Both the position numbers and the translations under genes were made by a program. The notes under the pieces are model-generated. The model made no database searches, had not been told where the DNA came from, and worked only from the letters and a program-made list of their open reading frames with translations. Of a stretch of DNA of 64,000 nt, positions 1-10,284 are shown piece by piece. The stretch lies in assembly GCA_019925795.1 (NCBI GenBank), contig CM034313.1, forward strand, positions 82,615,663 to 82,679,662, in the 5' to 3' direction. The first letter of the stretch is position 1. Every line of letters starts with the position of its first letter. This stretch comes from Dendrobium chrysotoxum. Taxonomy: Eukaryota; Streptophyta; Magnoliopsida; Asparagales; Orchidaceae.

Positions 1-215
1 TCTGGCATTTTGAGGCCTTCCGCTGTTGTTGAGTAGATGATTTTTCCTACTTGATTCGGCGCCCCTCTCTTTGCGCAGAAGTTAGCGGCTTTCCTCTCTT
101 CTCCCCTCTAGCTTCTGGCATTTTGAGGCCTTCCGCTGTTGTTGAGTAGGTGATTTTTCCTACTTGATTCGGCGCCCCTCCTTTTGCGCAGAAGTTAGCG
201 GCTTCCCCTTTTCAG
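1..215. repeat. 113-bp tandem duplication at window edge
   Basis: The sequence starting at 1 (TCTGGCATTTTGAGG) starts again at 114 with few changes, giving two copies of a 113-bp unit. The array may continue left of the window. It probably belongs to the 3' noncoding part of the gag-only element. Confidence 0.85.
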
Positions 216-252
216 GAAGGGGAGCGGAATGGGAGTTGGAAATTTCTCTCCT

Positions 253-760
253 TTAAGAGATCATGTGGAGGTGAGATTTAGTCGGAGAGAGTCTGACAGC
301 GGTCAGTGGCCGGGCGGTGGTCCGACGAAGGTCGGGCTGAAGTTCGATGGCGGTCCGCGACCGGGCGGTGGTCCGACGAAGGTCGGGATGAAGTCCGGCG
401 ACGATTAGCGGCCGGGTGGAAGTTCGGCGGCGGGAAGAAGTACGGCGTCGGGTAGAATTCCGACGAAAATCTGTCGGCCAGAAGAAGTCCCACGACGGGT
501 AGAAATTTGGTGTCGGGTAGAAGCCCGACAATCATATGACGACAGGCAGAAGTCCGACGTCACGTAAAAGTACAGCGTCGGGTAGATATCCGACGGGGGT
601 CCGACGACTGGCAGAAGTCCAACGTTGGGTAGAAGCTTAGCGTCGAGTTGAAGTCCGACGAGGGTCTGACGACGTGTAGAAGTCCTCCAACGGGAGGAAG
701 CTCAGCATCGAATAGAATTTCGATGTTAGTTTGTTGATGATGGACGATCGGGTGGAAGTC
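253..760. repeat. GC-rich degenerate minisatellite
   Basis: Short variants of a motif like AGAAGTCCGACGTCGGGTAG recur irregularly. A similar vocabulary (AGAATTCCGGCGTCG) appears in the LTR at about 4185-4390, so the two stretches may share an origin. The open frames across it on the - strand are low-complexity Arg/Thr/Ser strings and not credible genes. Confidence 0.6.
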
Positions 761-935
761 CGTTGGCAGTCAACGACCAAGTTGGGAGCAGAAGGAGAGA
801 GTTCAACGGTGCTGCTATCAGCAGTTGAACGAGAAGCCGATGATGGCTGATATGAAGTAAAGGACCGCCGGCAGATATCCGACGAAGGGTTGATGATGGC
901 GGGTGTCCAGTGATATTGTGTTAAGGCAATATTCA

Positions 936-1370
936 TCCATACTGAAGTGTGCCAACATCAGATATTACTGGATCAAGGGGCCGAAGGAGGGTGATATGCC
1001 AACATTTTGGCAATATATTAACACCGAGTGGAGATCCGATGATGATCCAGTTATGTCCTTTCTTTGAAGGAGCAGTTGTAGGAGATGCTTGCGTGCAGTA
1101 AGGGAGAAGTCACTTAAATCCACCAAGGATATTTGACTGTGTTAAAGTTACTTGTTACTGGATAATACTAGCTTGTATGAGTGTCACCAGTGTACCTTTT
1201 GATTTCAACTTCTGGCGAGAATAAATGTACACCTGAATCTGGATTTATGTAACTCCAATGATATTGTATATGAAATGAGGATTTGTCCCCTAGAGGGACC
1301 TGAATTGTTATTGCATCTGTAAAACATGCTTTGTGCTTTTGATGTATTATTAGTCTGAACGAATGTGAGA
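936..1370. other. No gene seen; presumed 3' UTR of gag-only element
   Basis: Unique-looking sequence between the minisatellite and the 86-bp array. A diverged piece of the array motif (AATCCACCAAGGAT) occurs near 1117, suggesting that the array once reached further left. The short - strand frames here look random. Confidence 0.4.
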
Positions 1371-1975
1371 GACATCCTTTTTGACATATTTGAGACTGTA
1401 GGTCAAAGCCCTTGCTTGATGACGTTAACATGTATGAAAAAGGTCGAGAGAATCCACCAAGGATGTGAGACCTTTCCGAGGTTGTACGTCAGAGCCTTTG
1501 CTCGACGACGTTAACTTGTATGGAGGAGGTCGAGAGAATCCACCAAGGATGTGAGACCTATCCGAGGTTGTATGTCGGAGCCTTTGCTCGACAACGTTAA
1601 CCTGTATGGAAGAGGTCGGGAGAATCCACCAAGGATGTGAGACCTATCTGAGGTTGTATGTCGGAGCCTTTGCTCGACGACGTTAACCTGTATGGAAGAG
1701 GTCGAGAGAATCCACCAAGGATGTGAGACCTATCCGAGGTTGTATGTCGGAGCCTTTGCTCGACGATGTTAACCTGTATGGAAGAGGTCGGGAGAATCCA
1801 CCAAGGATGTGAGACCTATCCGAGGTTGTATGTCGGAGCCTTTGCTCGACGACGTTAACCTGTATGGAAGAGGTCGGGAGAATCCACCAAGGATGTGAGA
1901 CCTATCCGAGGTTGTATGTCGGAGCCTTTGCTCGACGACGTTAACCTGTGTGGAAGAGGTCAGATCGAATCCCCC
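1370..1975. repeat. 86-bp tandem repeat, about 7 copies
   Basis: The marker GTATGGAAGAGGTCG recurs at 1519, 1604, 1690, 1776, 1862 and (as GTGTGG) 1948, with a diverged copy at 1432; spacing is 85-87 bp. Each unit also holds AATCCACCAAGGATGTGAG and CGGAGCCTTTGCTCGAC. The array lies downstream of gag in the element's orientation. The right-hand copies are nearly identical, the left ones are diverged. Confidence 0.93.
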
Positions 1976-2311
1976 TGGGATTGATCATCCAGTGATTGAG
2001 ACACAATAAAGATTGTGTATTTCTCGAATCAAGGATAAAGAGACTATATTTGTCAGTAGTTTTTCATTGTCATTTATATTCTTTTTTAAAGAAAGAGACA
2101 ATATCAAAACTGGACGAACAACACATTATATTACTGTAAGACAATACAATAATTCCCTTGTACAATAAAAGAGATACATATAGGGACAATCACATCATTT
2201 GACTTGGTAGAAATACTAAGGACATTAGAGTGACATCCTACTGATCATAGAAGAGATACATGGTGACACATGACAAGTAGTATTACTAACACAAAGGTTC
2301 AAGTTGCAGCA

Positions 2312-3883
2312 TTACTCAATCTCACCAACCATTTGAATATTATTCAATGGTTGTCTTTGTTGTTGTTGATTTTGCCCCCCAGTGGGGCGAGCTTCTTCTC
2401 GGGTAGGTGGGTTCCCAATAAACTGTCGAAGATAACCCTGACGGATAAGTCTTTCAATCTCATCCTTAAGTTGCCAACATGCTTCAGTAGTGTGGCCACG
2501 ACTACGATGAAAGTGACAGTACTGATCTTGATTTCCTGTATTTGGCTTCAAAGGATGCGGCCATTTCACTTTGTCCTGATCTTGAATCGCCATTAACACA
2601 TTTGCTCGAGATGTGTTGAGCGGAGTGTACTCTTTCTCCTGCCGAGGTTCTCGTTGTGGTAATGGGGGCCTAGAAGGTAGATTGCTATTCCCTTGCTTTT
2701 TCCATTGTGATGAGGGAATTTCCACCTCAGGTGCTCCCTTGCGCTTCCCAGTGGTTTGCTCGAACTGTTTTCTATGAGCATTTATTGCCTCATCTGCAGA
2801 TATCTGCGCCTCCACACGATGGATCAGATCGATATATGAATGAACAGTGTCACGCATAAGTGCCGAATAGAAAGGACCAGGACGAAGGCCTCCAAGGAAG
2901 ACCCCTCGGAGCAATTCTGGGTTTAGTCCTGGAATCTGTCGTGCCTCGGTGAAAAATCGCTGAAAGTACTCTTTTAACGATTCTCCCTCGTTTTGACGAA
3001 TCCCGGAGAGGTGGGAAGAATCTTTAGCAATTCTTCGATTGGCTACAAACTGTTCAACGAAGGCTTTGGCCAATTTGACGAATGAAGGGATCGTTCCAGA
3101 TGGAAGAGAATAGAACCATGTTCGCGCCTGTCCTTTGAGTGTAGTAGGAAAAACCTGACATAGGAGGGCATCCGTAGCTCGCTGGATATGCATGATGGTT
3201 CTGTAATGATCGATGTGCTCGTACGGGTCGGATGTCCCGTCGTAGGAATCGATGCTTGGTAGTTTAAATCCTGCCGGAATAGCATGTTGAAGAATAGCTT
3301 CTATCAAGGGTGACGACTCCTGCAAGTCCCACTGACGAAGGGGTTGCCTTATGCCTCCTGTAGGGAACTCTTCTCGGACCAATCGTCGCAGTTCGTGGCG
3401 AAGGGCATTGCGAGGGAGCTCAGCAATGTGTGGTCGGGCTAACTCTTCGGGGAGGTCCAAAGGAATACGAGGTTGCCGACCTGTGTGCGAAAGATGGGTA
3501 GAACTTGCTGTATCAGCCAGCTCATTATCTTGATGCGACTGCGAACGCCTCCTGAGTGGAGGAAGAGGAATCTCGTCTTGAAGATGTTCGATTTGAACAG
3601 CTTCGACACGTGGTGGATCTCGAGGGAGAAGAACCTCCTCCTGAGGTGCTAGGGTCGGTTGTCGAGTCTCTCGCAAGAGTTGTAGGATCTCGTTTTGAGA
3701 TTCTTCCATCTTTTGAATTCTCTCTTCTAGGGAGGGTCCCGAGGTCCCTTCTCCAGGTGCGTTTTGCCCCCCGGGGTATAAAGAGGCAGATATCGGGCGT
3801 CTATGATTCATAGACTGATTCCTGGATTGATGAGAGTGAGAGCGGGAGGCTCCTATGAGGCGACTGCTACGCCTGTTGACCAT
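2312..3883 (-). CDS. Ty3/gypsy Gag protein (523 aa)
   Basis: Gag forms the virus-like particle that packages the element RNA. The protein has an Arg/Ser-rich N-terminus, a possible short coiled coil near residues 52-75, a retrotransposon Gag core at about residues 205-345 (including an ARTWFYSL stretch and repeated aromatic/leucine positions), a basic linker, and a zinc-knuckle-like motif with C456, H459, H464 and C469 (C-X2-H-X4-H-X4-C). The start ATG lies about 30 bases downstream of the primer-binding site, as expected for a first ORF. The frame is uninterrupted, yet no pol follows; the stop is followed by noncoding repeats. Such an element could move only if helped in trans. Family assignment to the Tat-like group is inferred from the knuckle type and PBS. 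Confidence 0.9.
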   Translation of the reverse strand: MVNRRSSRLIGASRSHSHQSRNQSMNHRRPISASLYPGGQNAPGEGTSGPSLEERIQKMEESQNEILQLLRETRQPTLAPQEEVLLPRDPPRVEAVQIEHLQDEIPLPPLRRRSQSHQDNELADTASSTHLSHTGRQPRIPLDLPEELARPHIAELPRNALRHELRRLVREEFPTGGIRQPLRQWDLQESSPLIEAILQHAIPAGFKLPSIDSYDGTSDPYEHIDHYRTIMHIQRATDALLCQVFPTTLKGQARTWFYSLPSGTIPSFVKLAKAFVEQFVANRRIAKDSSHLSGIRQNEGESLKEYFQRFFTEARQIPGLNPELLRGVFLGGLRPGPFYSALMRDTVHSYIDLIHRVEAQISADEAINAHRKQFEQTTGKRKGAPEVEIPSSQWKKQGNSNLPSRPPLPQREPRQEKEYTPLNTSRANVLMAIQDQDKVKWPHPLKPNTGNQDQYCHFHRSRGHTTEACWQLKDEIERLIRQGYLRQFIGNPPTREEARPTGGQNQQQQRQPLNNIQMVGEIE

Positions 3884-3913
3884 CGTAGCAATACTTGAAG
3901 TTGTGGGATAAGA

Positions 3914-3931
3914 TTCCCACAGACGGCGCCA
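3914..3931 (-). other. Primer-binding site of gag-only element
   Basis: On the - strand this reads TGGCGCCGTCTGTGGGAA, three bases after the LTR end. Its TGGCGCCG start is complementary to a tRNA 3' end of the CGGCGCCA type (Asp-like); the rest matches less well. Position directly inside the LTR supports the call. Confidence 0.85.
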
Positions 3932-3934
3932 AAC

Positions 3935-4970
3935 TGTTGCGGACTCAAATATACGCGGCGATAGAGTTTAATATTTCCGTCTCAGCGTTGTACGTATATT
4001 CAGCACACAAACATAATCGAAATAGTAACACCAGGATTTTTACGTGGAAAATCCTGGAAAGGGAAAAAACCACGGGGCCACGCCCAGTTGAAATAGTTCC
4101 ACTAGTGTCGTTTGAAGTACACGAGGCTGATCCGTCCTTTAAATTCAGGACGATCAGATTACAATGAGTATCAGTTACAAGGACAAGCAGAGTTCCGACG
4201 TCACTCGGGGTGTCGAGCAGAATTCCGGCGTCACTTGGAAAGAAGTCCGGCGTCGGGTAGAATTCCGGCGTCGGGCAGAATTCCGATGTTGCTCCTGTGT
4301 CGGGCAGAGCTCCGGCGTCCCTCGGGCGCCTGGTGGTGCTTCGGTGGTGTTCCGGCAGTGTTCCGGCGGAGTTCCGGCGGTGTTCCGGCGGTGGTCGAGG
4401 AGGAGTTATTCCCTCCTAGACTTCTCTCCTCTTCTTCTTCTCTTTCTTCTCTTCTTCTCTTCTTGGCTTGGCTTGGGTCCTCTCTTAAGAGAAATGAGGG
4501 GCTATTTATAGTTTTTCTGGAGTGGCATAGCCCGTAAATATGTGAGGGATCAGGGGCAAATAGGGAGTGATCCGGATGAACGGCCGATATTGAATCCCTT
4601 GATCGTGAACCGTTTATCAAGTATTTGAAGGTCTTAATGATATCAGAATTCTACGATCTTGGGCTCGTTGGATTCGTCTCGTCGAGACGCTCGATCCGAC
4701 TATAAGCTCGTCAAAATCGGAGACCGTTTGGTAACTCAAATAACTGTTTGATGCTTCCAACAGTGCTTCAGGTACTTGATTTGGACTCGTTTGAGCTCGG
4801 ATTGAGTCGAATTTGGTGTTGTTGGATTCGTATTTCCAAGACGCTCAGTTCGACTATAAGCTTGCTGAAATCGGAGTTTAAATGGTCTCCGAATTAATTT
4901 TTGAAGTTTCCGACTTGAGTTTTTCCTCGAGATTCGTGCCCGATCAAGATAATTTTTTGATGACGTATCA
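3935..4970 (-). repeat. 5' LTR of gag-only element
   Basis: On the + strand it starts TGTTGCGGACTC next to the PBS and ends GATGACGTATCA, so both ends have the TG...CA form (1036 bp). A TATA box (TATAAATAG on the - strand) lies at 4502-4510. The right end is inferred from TG/CA form alone, because the partner LTR is outside the window. The 5 bases outside (ATAGT, 4971-4975) would be the target duplication. Confidence 0.75.
4502..4510 (-). promoter_or_regulatory. TATA box in LTR
   Basis: TATAAATAG on the - strand inside the LTR, about 620 bases upstream of the gag start, in the correct orientation for the element transcript. Confidence 0.6.
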
Positions 4971-5014
4971 ATAGTAAATGGCTTAGCTCTTCAGATCCAT
5001 GAAAAAAGATTTAG

Positions 5015-5390
5015 GCTTCTTGATTTTCTTAATGTTTCTTGAAATAGTTTTTAAGTACAAAAAATAAAAACTTTGTACTAAAAAATTGTTTTAAAAAGTA
5101 GTAAGAAAGCCATCCCAAACGAAGGTTTCGTTTGGGTAGACTTTCTTATTGCTTATTAAAGCAACTTTTTAATACAAAAATTAAAATTTTTTTACTAAAA
5201 ATCTGCTTTAAAAAGCAGTAAAAAAGCTGTCCCAAACGAAACTAAAGTCTTAGACTTCATTTGCGATAGCTTTCTTACTACTTTATTAAGTAATTTTTTA
5301 GTAAATTTTTTTTAATTCGAAATTTTGTACAAAAAATTACTTCAAAAAATAGTAAAAAAGGTGTTACAAACGAAGCCTTAAAGATTAAGA
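5015..5390. repeat. Three adjacent foldback MITE-like units
   Basis: Three ~115-130 bp units lie head to tail (about 5015-5127, 5126-5246, 5256-5390). Each has imperfect inverted ends like CTTCGTTTGGG...CCCAAACGAAG around an A/T-rich middle holding TAATACAAAAATT-type palindromes. The structure is that of non-coding MITEs. I do not assign a superfamily because clear target duplications are not visible. Confidence 0.7.
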
Positions 5391-5574
5391 AATTCTTAGA
5401 AAATAATAAAAATCAAATACAAAAATTTAGGTAACAAATGAAAGCTCTCATGGCTTATCTATAGAATAATAGAATCTCAACTCTACATTCAGTGTCCGCT
5501 CAAAATATACTTGTTGGATCTTGGAATAGCAGAGTAAGATTCACGGACCCATATAAATGGAGTAATTTAGACGT

Positions 5575-5690
5575 CTTTTTTACTATTTTTTAAAATAATT
5601 TTTTAGTACAAAAATTTTGAATTCAAAAAATTTTTGTACTGGAAAGTCGTTTTAGAAAGCAATAAGAAAGTTGTCTCAAACGAAGCCTTA
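5575..5690. repeat. Foldback MITE-like unit, partial
   Basis: Same family as the cluster at 5015-5390: the interior palindrome and the right end (CAATAAGAAAGTTGTCTC then AAACGAAGCC) are clear, the left end is degraded. Confidence 0.6.
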
Positions 5691-6234
5691 CTCTTGGTGA
5701 AATAATTTCAAATTATTCTGCTTCAAAAATAAAAAATATATATGAAATTATTGAATAGTTTTAAAGCTCATATGTATTAAAAGCTTCAATCTGAATATAA
5801 AAATATTCATTTTAGATTATAATTGCAACGAAATCTGAATAAAACTACAATAAATCTGTGATTGCAAGCCAAAGAATTTTTTTTTTCAATTACAGTAAAA
5901 TGTCTAAATTAAATGTTAGATTTTATCAATAATGAGATTATAGACTAATTCTCGATGAATGAAAAAGAAGAGGAGAGCAAGCGACGGTCAAACGAATTCA
6001 AATAGGTGATAAGTTAAGAAAAGTTAAATGACAATGCAAATTATGATCTATTTCGGATAAATTTCTTATTACTTTATTGTTTCAGGTCACAATCATAATT
6101 TCAATTTTTCATAAAAGAAGTTATATCATAACGATCTAGTTACAAAAATTATGAAAATAATAAATTAATTTTAAGTTAATTTACTCATGATTAGAAATCA
6201 ATATTGTTGAAAAAAGCTGGTCCAAATAAAATCT
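5690..6234. other. A/T-rich stretch, nothing recognised
   Basis: No credible frame, RNA gene or repeat seen. Confidence 0.4.
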
Positions 6235-6358
6235 TAAGCTTCGTTTGGGACGGCTTTTTTATTGCTTCTTAAAGCACTTTCTAATATAAAAATTAAAATT
6301 TTTGTATTAAAAAGCTGCTTTATGAAGCAGTAAGAAAGCAGTCTCAAATAAAGCCTTA
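6235..6358. repeat. Foldback MITE-like unit, complete
   Basis: Left end TAAGCTTCGTTTGGGACGGC is the imperfect inverse of the right end near 6335-6358 (GCAGTCTCAAATAAAGCCTTA). The ~124-bp unit is the clearest member of the family seen in the cluster at 5015-5390. Confidence 0.75.
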
Positions 6359-6571
6359 ATCAATATCGTGCGAGATTATTTCCTTTATTATATCTGAACC
6401 AACAATTAATGTACAAAATATGCTAGCTTCTTTAGCAATGTCCCATCTTTCGACAAGAATATATAGAACATGAACCTAGTCCTCACAAAGAAAAAGTAAA
6501 ATCTTTGGACAAGAATATTATTACTTGACGCAAGCCATGAGGCACTAAATAGACTGACTACCTTATTTATT

Positions 6572-6828
6572 CCTTACAAATAACAACAACATCAAACCTT
6601 TGTCCTATTACGTGGGATCGGCTACATAAATCCTTTTTCTCCATTGTGTCCTGTTAAAAGTCAAATTCTCGTTTAAACTAATATAGAAAGATTATTTCTA
6701 ATATTTTCTAACCAAATCTTTTTAGGTCTATTTCTATCTTTCTTAACATAAATCAAATCTAATACCTCTACTTTTCTAGCCGGGTCATCGGAAGGCCGCC
6801 GTTTTATGTAACCAAACCGTCTAAGGCG
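6572..6828 (-). mobile_element. RTE-type LINE, 3' end fragment
   Basis: On the - strand the end of an RTE ORF2 is readable: a RRFGYIKRRPSDDPAR segment followed by basic NRPKKIWLENIRNNLSIL, which matches the C-terminal tail of plant RTE reverse transcriptases. It ends in the RTE-type 3' tail, complementary to the GTGGGATCGGCTACATAAAT and ACAACAACATCAAA stretches on the + strand. The proximal duplicate lacks this segment, giving an empty-site control. Confidence 0.8.
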
Positions 6829-7453
6829 AAAGGAAAAAAGCAATGGAAGTTCCTTTAGATAATATAAAGTATAAAGTGAGAAAAGTGTGAGTAGAATAAG
6901 CCTCTTTTTTTTTTTTTTCTTTTGACTAGTGAACTCCACTGAATGTGTAATAAGTTTAAAATTGTGGAAAGCTCAGATTATAAATTCTAATGTAAAACTA
7001 AAAAATGTGGCAGTAGACATACAGAATTTGGTGGAGAATATGACCAGTATATCTCATATCAATTATTACAAGAATAACTTTAATATATGCTCATAACATC
7101 TGTGCTTCCGAACCATTGTTCATATGTCTTAAAGTCTAATAATAAAATTTTTTATAATTTCATCAAATGGACATTCCTAATTGCTTTAAGAATAAGATTT
7201 CATTCGAGAACTTTTTCTTATTGTTTTATTTTTTAAATTATAATTGTAATTTATATTTGATCATTATTTACTATTATTATTATTTTTTTTTGAGAAGTAA
7301 CTTTCTACAATATCTGTAAAAAATATTATTTTTTATAATAATTGTATAATTAATTTTTTAGTCATCCCAAACTGGCCCTACCCCACATTAGAAGAACAAA
7401 ATAAAGAAAAAAAAATCAAGATTAGCTGTAGTGTACTGTGTAAGGCTACGAAT

Positions 7454-9990
7454 CAATGGCGGATATAAGTGGGGTCCCGCGGGGCACATGCCCCCTCCGC
7501 GGAAAAAAAAAATTTATGATTTGGGCTGCTAGTTTCCTTCCTTGCCCTAATATTCTTCGGCTTCACCGTAAAGAAGCTTTCGCCAAATTCGAATATCATA
7601 TTTGAACAATAGGTAAATCATCACAATCTTGCGTATGAATTTGCACAAAGATTATGGAGAAGTATTTTAAGAAATGTGAGTTATATATGTTTTAGATAGT
7701 TTGAATTTGCACAAAGATTATGGAGAAGTATTTTAAGAAGTCCTCACAATCTTGTGTATCAACACCAATAGTGGATTCGGAAAATAATGATGATGAACAA
7801 AAAAATAAAAGAAATCGAACAATAGGTGGATCATAAAAAAGCACGACAACATATTAAGAGAATATTCAATTAGATTCTGGATACGTATACCTATTTTGAA
7901 TTTAGTTTTAACATTCGTGATGAAATTAGAATATCATTTTTGCAAAAAGGGTCATGTCAGCCTCAAAATTATGACTTTCCTAAAAGTAAGTTTGGGATGA
8001 AAGACATATGTTTCAATCCGAAGTAGTTTGATAGATACTCCAGTTGCTTAGAGTATAATATTCAGAAGGATAAAGCATACTATTTGTATTATTATCTTTT
8101 TGGAGTAGAAGGAAGAGGAAAAGAAGATGATAAGGCATTTCGCATAAATGGATTCTCGAATTGGAAAAAACCTGATATGTTTGATTTTCATATAAGAGGA
8201 CCTAATAGTGGTCATAATAATGCAAGGAAAAATTGTGAGGATTTAATGAAACAAAATCAACATATTAACATTGCCTTTCAGGTGCAGTCTGATCAAGCTA
8301 CAAATGTATATCGTGTCTGCTTAAATTCTTCTGTTGCTTATGTGAAATTCTCACTAAGATAAGGTTTAGCTTTTTCAAGGGCATAATGAGAGTTTCAACT
8401 CCAAAATTCAAGGAAATTTTCTTGAGCTGCATCAATTTTTAGCTAAACATAATGAAGATATAAGTAAAGTCGTATTAAAGAATGCTTCTGAGAATTTGAA
8501 ATTAGCTGCCCCTGAGATTCAGAAAGATATTTGTAGAGCTATTTCCATTACAATTACAGACTATGTAAAGGACGAAGTTGGTGATAGTTTATTTTCTATT
8601 CTTGTTGATGAAGCTCGTGATATTTTAGGGAAAGAACAGATGGTTGTCGTTATACTATATGTCAATGAAAAAGACCAAATTATTGAATGTTTTTAGGGTA
8701 TTATACATGTTCCTGAAACTTCAGCTAGATGTCTTAAAAAAGAAGTTGAACAAGTCCTCTCAAATTATTATTTGTCTCACTCTAAAATTCACGGTCAAAG
8801 TTATGATGGTGCAAGCAATATGCGAGAAAAATTTAATGGGCTAAAAGCACTTTTCTTAAATGATAATAAATCTGTGCATTATATTCACTGTTTCTTACAC
8901 CAGCTTTAGTTAGTATTAATAGCAATTGCAAAAAATTATGTTCAGATTGCACTATTATTTACTATTATTTCAAACGTGATGAATATTATTGGTGTTTCAT
9001 GCAAACGTCGTGATCAACTAAGAGAGAAATGACGTAAGATAACATTAAGTGCATTATAGAATTGTGAGGTATTCACAGGACAATGATTAAATCAATAAAT
9101 ATCTTTAAGGCGTGCTGGTGAAACAAGATGAGGTTCTCATTATGAGTCACAAATGAGATTGGTTACAATATTCTCCTCAGTTATTAATGTGTTTGAAATA
9201 GTTTTGGAGGATGTCATAAGCTCTTAACAGAGAGGAGACTTATGCATTATTAAATTCAATGCAATCCTTTGACTTCTCTTTTTGTTTACACTTAATGAAA
9301 GACATTCTTGGAATCACTGCTAAACTATCAGAAGCTTTGTAAAGAAAAGATCAAGACATCGTAAATGTCATATCTTTAGTTCAAATTTCAAAAATTAGAT
9401 TACAAGACATGAGAGGTAAGAAGTGGGAAGAATTCATTAAAAAGGTGAGTTCCTTTTGTGTTAAACACAAAATTATCACTTAGAATCTAGATAATAAATG
9501 GGTTGCTAGTGGAAGACCGCGATGTGGATTTCAAGAAATGACAAATTTACATCATATCGAGTTGATGTATTCTACACAGTACTTGATATACAACTTCAAG
9601 AGTTGAATAATCATTACACAGAGGCTAATACTGAGCTACTTTTATGTATTGCTTATTTGAATACATCAAATTCGTTTTATGCATTCAACAAAGAGAAGGT
9701 AATTGAAATAATAAACTTATATCCAAGCGATTTCACTCCTTCCGATTTGATGATTCTTAATAATAAGATGGAAACTTATATTATGGATGTGCGGTTTGAT
9801 GTTCAATTTTCATTGTTAAAAGATATAGGAAGTCTTGCTGAAAAAATAGTTCAGAGCCGGAAGGAAATACTAAATCCCCTTATTTTTTAGGCTATTGAAG
9901 CTGACATTAGTATTATCCGTTGCAATAGCAGGGGTTGAAAGAGCATTTTTCGTAATGATTATCATAAAAAATTGACTAAATATTACTTTC
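7454..9990 (+). mobile_element. hAT-type DNA transposon, right end lost
   Basis: The left end starts CAATGGCGGATATAAG, resembling the CAGTGGCGGA-type terminus of plant hAT elements, followed by a GC-rich hairpin (GGGGCACATGCCCCC, near 7478-7492). A broken transposase follows. The matching right terminus is absent. At about 9990 the sequence rejoins the duplicated SOS1 upstream sequence at a point ~80 bases further on than the left flank, so a deletion took the right end together with flank. The site is uninterrupted in the proximal duplicate. Confidence 0.8.
7660..9980 (+). pseudogene. hAT transposase (zinc finger MYM-type 1-like / DUF4371)
   Basis: hAT transposases cut and paste their own element. 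Pieces in several frames line up in the usual order: a TTF-type N-terminal zinc-finger region (8084-8362, with GFSNWKK and HNNARKNCEDL), the DUF4371 core (8496-8696, with DLFSILVDEARDI), a piece near 8800-8990 with SYDGASN and a HCF-like stretch, and a C-terminal part (9522-9960) reaching a VAIAGVERAF-like segment of the dimerisation domain. Several stops and frameshifts break the frame, so this is a dead copy. The start is uncertain because the N-terminal part is eroded. Confidence 0.85.
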
Positions 9991-10284
9991 AAATATAAAA
10001 TGGTTATTAAACAAAATCTTTGTATTACGAGGCATAAAATTAAATATTATTTTCAAAATTCTCAGTGGCCTTTTAAGCTCCTGCATAAGCCTTTCTAACT
10101 AACTAGAAATTATTAGGTGCAGAGTCCGGACGAATGAAGAGATTTAATTCTGTAAAGAGCAAACATATAACAAATAAATAATTAAAAATAAATATGTGTA
10201 TTTACGGTACACTCATAAAATCCGCTCCTCCCTAAAAGTAACTGCCAAACCTTGATTAATAGTTGACCATTGCCTTTGTCCGAG

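Larger units (their letters stand above)
1..4970 (-). mobile_element. Ty3/gypsy LTR element, gag-only, left end not in window
   Basis: The element reads right to left: LTR (3935-4970), primer-binding site (3914-3931), gag ORF (3883-2312), then tandem-repeat-rich noncoding DNA to the window edge. No protease, RT or integrase follows gag, although more than 2.3 kb of downstream sequence is visible. It is therefore either a non-autonomous gag-only element or one that lost pol. Tandem repeats downstream of coding regions are known from the hypervariable 3' UTRs of Tat-lineage elements. The second LTR must lie left of position 1 if it exists. Inclusion of 1-2300 is inferred from position only. Confidence 0.65.

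Noticed and set aside
253..936. Arg/Thr-rich - strand frames
   Set aside because: Products of the GC-rich minisatellite.
1370..1975. CRISPR-like regular repeats
   Set aside because: The 86-bp units are directly adjacent without unique spacers, and the window is plant nuclear DNA.
3351..3813. + strand frames opposite the gag of the first element
   Set aside because: Shadows of the 523-aa Gag frame.
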